A stretch of DNA of 64,000 bases from Agarophyton chilense (taxonomy: Eukaryota > Rhodophyta > Florideophyceae > Gracilariales > Gracilariaceae), in the NCBI GenBank assembly GCA_030374765.1, contig JARGXX010000068.1, positions 2,294,001-2,358,000 on the forward strand. The letters run 5' to 3'. Positions 59,690 through 64,000 of the stretch are shown in pieces; positions within the stretch are counted from its first letter, which is position 1; every line of letters starts with the position of its first letter. The notes below the pieces were generated by a model. It was given only the letters and a program-made list of their open reading frames with translations. It was not told the DNA's origin and ran no database searches. Made by a program: the position numbers and the translations under genes.

Positions 59690-61582
59690 AGTAGTTTCTC
59701 TTCTACATTTGTTTCAGGTCCTTGTCCTTCCGTTCGACTGATAGACGGTCAACACTCATTGCCTTATTATAGGCAGTCTGTCCATTTGATGCACCTTCTC
59801 GCTCAAAAGTCGTCTGCCACCAAGGCCTGAGCATATATCCAGCATCCTCGTACATTTACTACTGACGCCCATCAATACACAAGCACTATTGTAGTGTTTC
59901 CTCGATACCACTGTGCCTCAGAAGCGTCATATCATGCCTACGTCTCACCTCAAGACCGTTCAGAGAGAATATCAGTCCGTCTGGGGTGGTTATCATCCGA
60001 TATATTACGCAATTCATTCTATTTGTGACCCGAATAACATACCTTCTGGTTACTTCCATTTTCACCTGGTCTAGCCATTCTTGTGGAGCAAAACCCGGCA
60101 ACGGGAAGTGCTCTCAAGGTGTTCGAAGCCTTGCTCCCTGGGGGAGGCAGACTCAGAGACAGAGCCCTCCGTTCCACCCGTAGTGTGGGGTGTAACTCCC
60201 ACGGGGGATTCCGGCAGTACCGACGGAGGTGAGGGGTAGAAACCGTTGGATCGGGAATGGGTATGGGTATCCCAAAGAATGGGGGAAAATCCGGTGTAGA
60301 GGAAAAACGGGGCGAGGGTCGGGCACTAACAGGCACCGGACCCGAGAACCAGAAAAGGGGCGAAACAACAAAAGAAACCCAATACAGGGGCGAAAACCTG
60401 TCCTCGAAAGGAAACACAAAAAGCACGCAACAAGTAAGCAGAACCCCCACGGGGTATCGTGCACGCAGGTCGTCTGAGCGGTCCCAAGGGGGTGGTTGCA
60501 CGGAACCCAAACGTGGGCACTCTCCAAGTGGAGTCGTGTCCCTACGCAGGCGTTGCTAACCAGAGCCCGTTCCGGGTTGTAAGGCCGAAACGATGGCGAC
60601 GAAGAACTTCTAAAGGTATCGAAGACCAACCTTGGTTACCATTTACTTTGAGCTTCGGACTGTCAGATCTCGTCTCCCTAAGTAGGGCCCATTAACTAAA
60701 CTCTACAGTAGTGCACACCTGCTCAGGGCCATACACGTGGAGATCCCACTGTCAGGGCCCAAAAGTCCAACGTTCTAACAAATATCCGAAAATCGGTGCC
60801 AAAATTAAGCCACGTGTATCACGGGGCCAATCCAACCATGGGCCATCCGAATCTTCCCTTATAGGCGAACTCTAACCAGAAAACAGTGCCACCTCAGCAC
60901 ACCTTAGAGGGGATCATAGCCATAACCCTCGGAGGGTTCAACCCTCATTCTATGAGTTGCATCTTCAAGTATCCCCTAACTGGGCGTTGCTCTACAATCC
61001 TTATCTTCTTACAGTCAATGAACCTTACGCAGCTGTTTAGAGTCGCACCAGAATCCCGGTAGAGTCAGCGTACAATTCTGCCCTCGCTTGTAGTAATCCA
61101 TATCGTATATTTGTAAGAAGATTGACCGGCAACTGCACAAAAGCTTCGACAACTTCTAAGAACACCTCACTAAGGTGTGAGCTACGTGATCCAAAGCAGA
61201 TTTCTAAGTCGTATCATGTATTCGCAGATGACAGACGTCGTAGAGCAATTCAACATGCCGTAATCGGCGCCCACCCATATCGATTCCTTTTTGTCCTTCC
61301 ACTAGTCCACCCCATTATCTTGCATACGCGGCTTACATCGGAATGTAAAGTCATGTAACGATTGCTCTTCAGAATAAGAGTTGAGGTTGAATTTGTTGCT
61401 ACCCATATAAAAGGCCTTGCGGATATGTTTTGAAAATCTACTTCAGCTTCTCTGGCGTTTTTCCAACATCTAAAAACCATCTGTGTGGGAGCATTCTCGT
61501 CCATGCATAGTTGAAAGAGCCGCATTCTGCGGATACGCCGAGCAACCGCTTTTCCAATGCGGTAATCCTCTTGGCGAAACAT
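59690..61582 (-). pseudogene. PIF/Harbinger transposase relic A, split by a solo LTR
   Basis: Minus strand from 61582. N-terminal part includes MTLHSDVSRVCKIMGW and IALRRLSSANT followed by DLEICFGSRSSHLSEVF, the usual start of Harbinger DDE transposases. Then LLQARAELYADSTG near 61080. After the LTR (60082-60967) it resumes with RRYVIRVTNRMNCVIYRM and ITTPDGLIFSLNGLEVRRRHD (60060-59890), then MYEDAGYMLRPWWQTTFER and AYNKAMSVDRLSVER down to about 59690. Many frameshifts and stops. The order of blocks is as in the DDE_Tnp_4 superfamily, so the identification is good. Confidence 0.75.
60082..60967 (-). repeat. Solo LTR in Harbinger relic A
   Basis: 886 bases, plus strand from TGTGGAGCAAAACCCGG to GCATCTTCA. 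Its ends match the pattern of the element 3 and 4 LTRs (TGTAGTGCAATGCCCG in reverse; TGAAG at the other end). Flanks ATTCT and AGTAT are a weak duplication (three of five). Removing the LTR and one flank restores the Harbinger reading frame. Confidence 0.7.
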
Positions 61583-62229
61583 TATGGTTGCTGCTGATGG
61601 ATGTTTTTCAAATGGGATCGATGTGTGACTGTAGTGTGTGCGAATTGTGCGAATTTTTATTTGCGTAAATACAAATTATGGTTTTCGTGTCCAACTTTTT
61701 CGTATATTGGGTGGCATGCGTGGCTACGAAATTTTATACGAAGATTTTTACGGCGTAAGTCTTCTATTGTCTCCACCATTTCACAAGTTTGAACTTCGTA
61801 ACCATGTCCGGAGCTCAACTTACAGATGTGGGCCCAAAAAAAAATCTAACTCCAAGCAATATATTGATGCACCAATATTTGAGCTTTTCTACCACGTTCA
61901 AAAACATAGAATATCATCGCCATTTTCGGGCCTTCTCATTGGGAGATCCACTGGACATATTGACATGTGAGCTTCTTTTAAATAAGCCGATTTGTTAACA
62001 CATACCGTTTTTTGCGATGCAGTTCAATAAAGCAGGCCATAAACAAGTCAGATCATCCAAGCTATGACGAAAATCTCTTTTACCTTGCCACTATCGGTAT
62101 TCTTCTTCGGTTTGAGCTACTTTATTTGCCTAGTCGCACTGCTACTCGACCTGGTAAGATCATCAATAAAAACCGCAGCTTCAACACGGCTATGTATCTT
62201 CTATCGAACAACTACTATACTGTAACGCC
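61583..62229. other. Boundary between two transposon relics, no gene seen
   Basis: AT-rich with short ORFs (61638-61998, 62012-62254) that I cannot assign. Confidence 0.35.
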
Positions 62230-63640
62230 AAAATACGAAGAACAAACGTTTTAACGGCAATTTCGAACAATACGTAACGTTTTCGAGCGCACCAAAGGGA
62301 ACCTGGAACGAAAATAGATAGTATCTTACAGGGCAGATGAACGGGAAAAATGAAGCACTTATCCTTTACAGGGTATCTTGGCTGCAGTGCGAATACTAGG
62401 ATACAGAGTTGAAGTAGATGCCTTCGAAGATTATTTTCAGATGTTCAAAAATTCCTTACTGCTTTCAGTAAAGGCTTTATGCCTTTTGATGGTCGAGGAG
62501 ATTGGTGCCGATTGCATGCACGAGCCGACGGAGATAAAACTGAAGCGCTTCATGAAAATCAATGTAGCCGCCGGCTTTTTTGGAAGCAATAATAGTATAG
62601 GCGGCCAACAGGGGGGTTAGAAGAACTGTCTGGTGGTGTGGACTTGGCAGTACAAAGGAAAATAGAAGAAACCTACTGTCGTGCTAGAGGTTATATGTGA
62701 CGCTGAGCTATGGAAATGACAAGCGTATTTTAGTAGTCTTGGCTCGTTTAACGATATCAACATCTTTGACATCTCAGCCACGGGGCAGAAAATACGCGAG
62801 GGAGAGCTTCCAGCTTCTATACTGTATAATGTAAACGGCAACACACCCACAATGTTCTACTATATGTGTGAAGGAGCGATCATAACGGTTGAGCCCTGTA
62901 AGCCGCCGGGCCCTGAGATATCTCACAGGCGACCATTGGACGGGTTGACCTCAGGTGGACTCATGTAGATTATTAATTTATTTTAATTAGAGTAATACAT
63001 TAGCATTACAGCGTCAGGAAGATCCCATCGCCTCGCCCGTACTATTTACTTAGCTCGAGTGACGCTTCTCCCTTAGAGTACGGTAGGCACCGTTAGGATA
63101 TTAAATAACCCCCTTTGGTATATTAGTTCCACCATTCGGTCTTCAACCCATCGTTTTCGTAGCTCCAACCTGTAGGACTACGGAGTAAACGCCAGCCCAT
63201 TGCACCAAGTACAGTGGGAGTGCCGCCGTCAAGGAGTCGAACCTTAGGACTCGCTCTACCGCGCTACCACCGGTCGAGGCCCGTACGCTGACCCACACGT
63301 CATTGCGATACAATATGAAAGACTGCAAATACCCAAACAGGGCCATCTTTGCAAAAACAGTAAAGGACACAATCGTCGCAAAATAACGGGTCTACTGAAA
63401 GGCTCAAGAAGCTTTTGAAAAGGATATCAAGCGCGCGTTCAAGTTTTTAGCTCGTTTCAATATTCTGCAGCGGCCTTAAAAAATGTGGAAGCGCATAGAC
63501 ATGACATTTGTAACAAAAGCGTGAACTATACTACAGAGTTTGGTCGTTGCCGTGCGATGGGGCACTTACAACAGCGTCATGAACGATCTCATGAACTTCG
63601 AAGATGTTATTGCAATGTTTCATAGCGGTCAGAGCTTCAA
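62230..63640 (+). pseudogene. PIF/Harbinger transposase relic B, split by a solo LTR
   Basis: Plus strand. AAVRILGYRVEVDAFEDYFQ and SVKALCLLMVEEIGADCMHE start the recognisable part. Then come KFMKINVAAGFFGSNNSIGG, KNCLVVWTWQYKGK and KKPTVVLEVICDAELW. LGSFNDINIFDIS and VNGNTPTMFYY follow. After the LTR (62867-63312) it continues with DCKYPNRAIFAKTVKD and AQEAFEKDIKRAFKFLARF. These are the ordered blocks of plant-type Harbinger transposases. Several in-frame stops (for example where Trp is expected before KNC) kill it. It is more like plant PIF transposases than relic A. Confidence 0.8.
62867..63312 (+). repeat. Solo LTR of the element 2 family, perfect ATATG duplication
   Basis: 446 bases, reverse orientation relative to 6483-6929, from TGTGAAGGAG to GCGATACA. 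ATATG flanks it at 62862-62866 and 63313-63317. It keeps a perfect B box (GGTTCGACTCC on the minus strand). It is a third copy that confirms the LTR limits of element 2. Confidence 0.9.
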
Positions 63641-64000
63641 ATAGAAGTCTTTCCGTGTTACTCGTGAACTACTGGGCGAGAGCTTGATGATTCAGACTTG
63701 TTCTCCGATAATCGCCCCACGTCGCTCCAAAATCGTCAGTACTTTCGATCACTGTACTCTCCAGCACGACCTGACTCAACATGACTGGGCGCGTTTGCAG
63801 ATAAAGTAGGACAAAAGACCGGGGGAACACGTAGTCGGGTATCCGCCCATGCAGTAAAGATTCTCTTACTGATGCAAACAACGATGCGAAGCGCCGCGAA
63901 AGAGGGAGACCCAGGGATCTTCCCCGGCGTTATGAGGGGCTCGTGCCCCGCAAGAACTTCCTGCACTCCAGAGGGCAATTCCGACCCTCTCAAACCTTTC
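63641..64000. other. No gene assigned at the right edge
   Basis: Minus-strand open frames (63669-63993) have no recognisable content. The GC-rich end near 63930 could be the start of another repeat that runs out of the window. Confidence 0.3.

Noticed and set aside
63900-64000. Start of another gypsy LTR at the right edge
   Set aside because: TGAGGGGCTCGTGCC resembles the LTR start of element 3, but no polypurine tract precedes it and the sequence runs out of the window.

Overview
The window looks like a piece of a nuclear genome from an intron-poor eukaryote, most likely an alga. A red alga is my best guess, but this is inference: host genes are single uninterrupted ORFs, they include a secreted Gly-rich protein and a CBM20 starch-binding protein, and the DNA is packed with Ty3/gypsy elements. 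There is no sign of bacterial gene organisation, CRISPR or rRNA.

From 1 to about 42.2 kb the window is a nest of LTR retrotransposons. Element 1 (1-5737, minus, decayed, 3' end outside the window) abuts a degenerate minus-strand coding tail. Element 2 (6483-27664, minus, decayed) is inserted in that tail. Element 2 is itself split by element 3 (15686-27208, plus, 11.5 kb, LTRs about 98-99% alike by eye), which landed inside element 2's primer-binding site. To the right are a second copy of the element 1 LTR, a 1.18 kb solo LTR with a perfect ATTGT duplication, and element 4 (31905-42012, minus, 10.1 kb, perfect ACTAT duplication). Elements 3 and 4 have the layout gag, then pol in the -1 frame, ending in a chromodomain. 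Element 4 lacks integrase by what looks like a clean in-frame deletion.

The most interesting feature is a long ORF on the opposite strand between the end of pol and the 3' LTR in elements 2, 3 and 4. It is fully open in element 4 (32812-34587, 591 codons), broken and internally deleted in element 3, and broken and diverged in element 2. The proteins are recognisably related, so this is a shared antisense gene of a gypsy lineage, reading inward from the 3' LTR. I recognise no domain in it.

From 42.2 to 44.9 kb there is mostly non-coding sequence with a palindromic minisatellite of about 144 bp units. From 44.9 to 56.4 kb lies a compact host gene island: a secreted proteinase K-like subtilase, a small secreted Tyr/Asn/Gly-rich protein, a secreted Gly-rich protein, a type II membrane O-fucosyltransferase-like protein, an unknown protein whose 3' end overlaps the previous gene, a secreted two-domain protein and a CBM20 protein. 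TATA boxes are visible for several of them. At least five of the seven products look secreted or membrane-anchored.

From 56.4 to 64 kb are DNA transposon remains: a Tc1/mariner element with one in-frame stop, and two decayed PIF/Harbinger elements, each hit by a solo LTR related to the gypsy families to the left.
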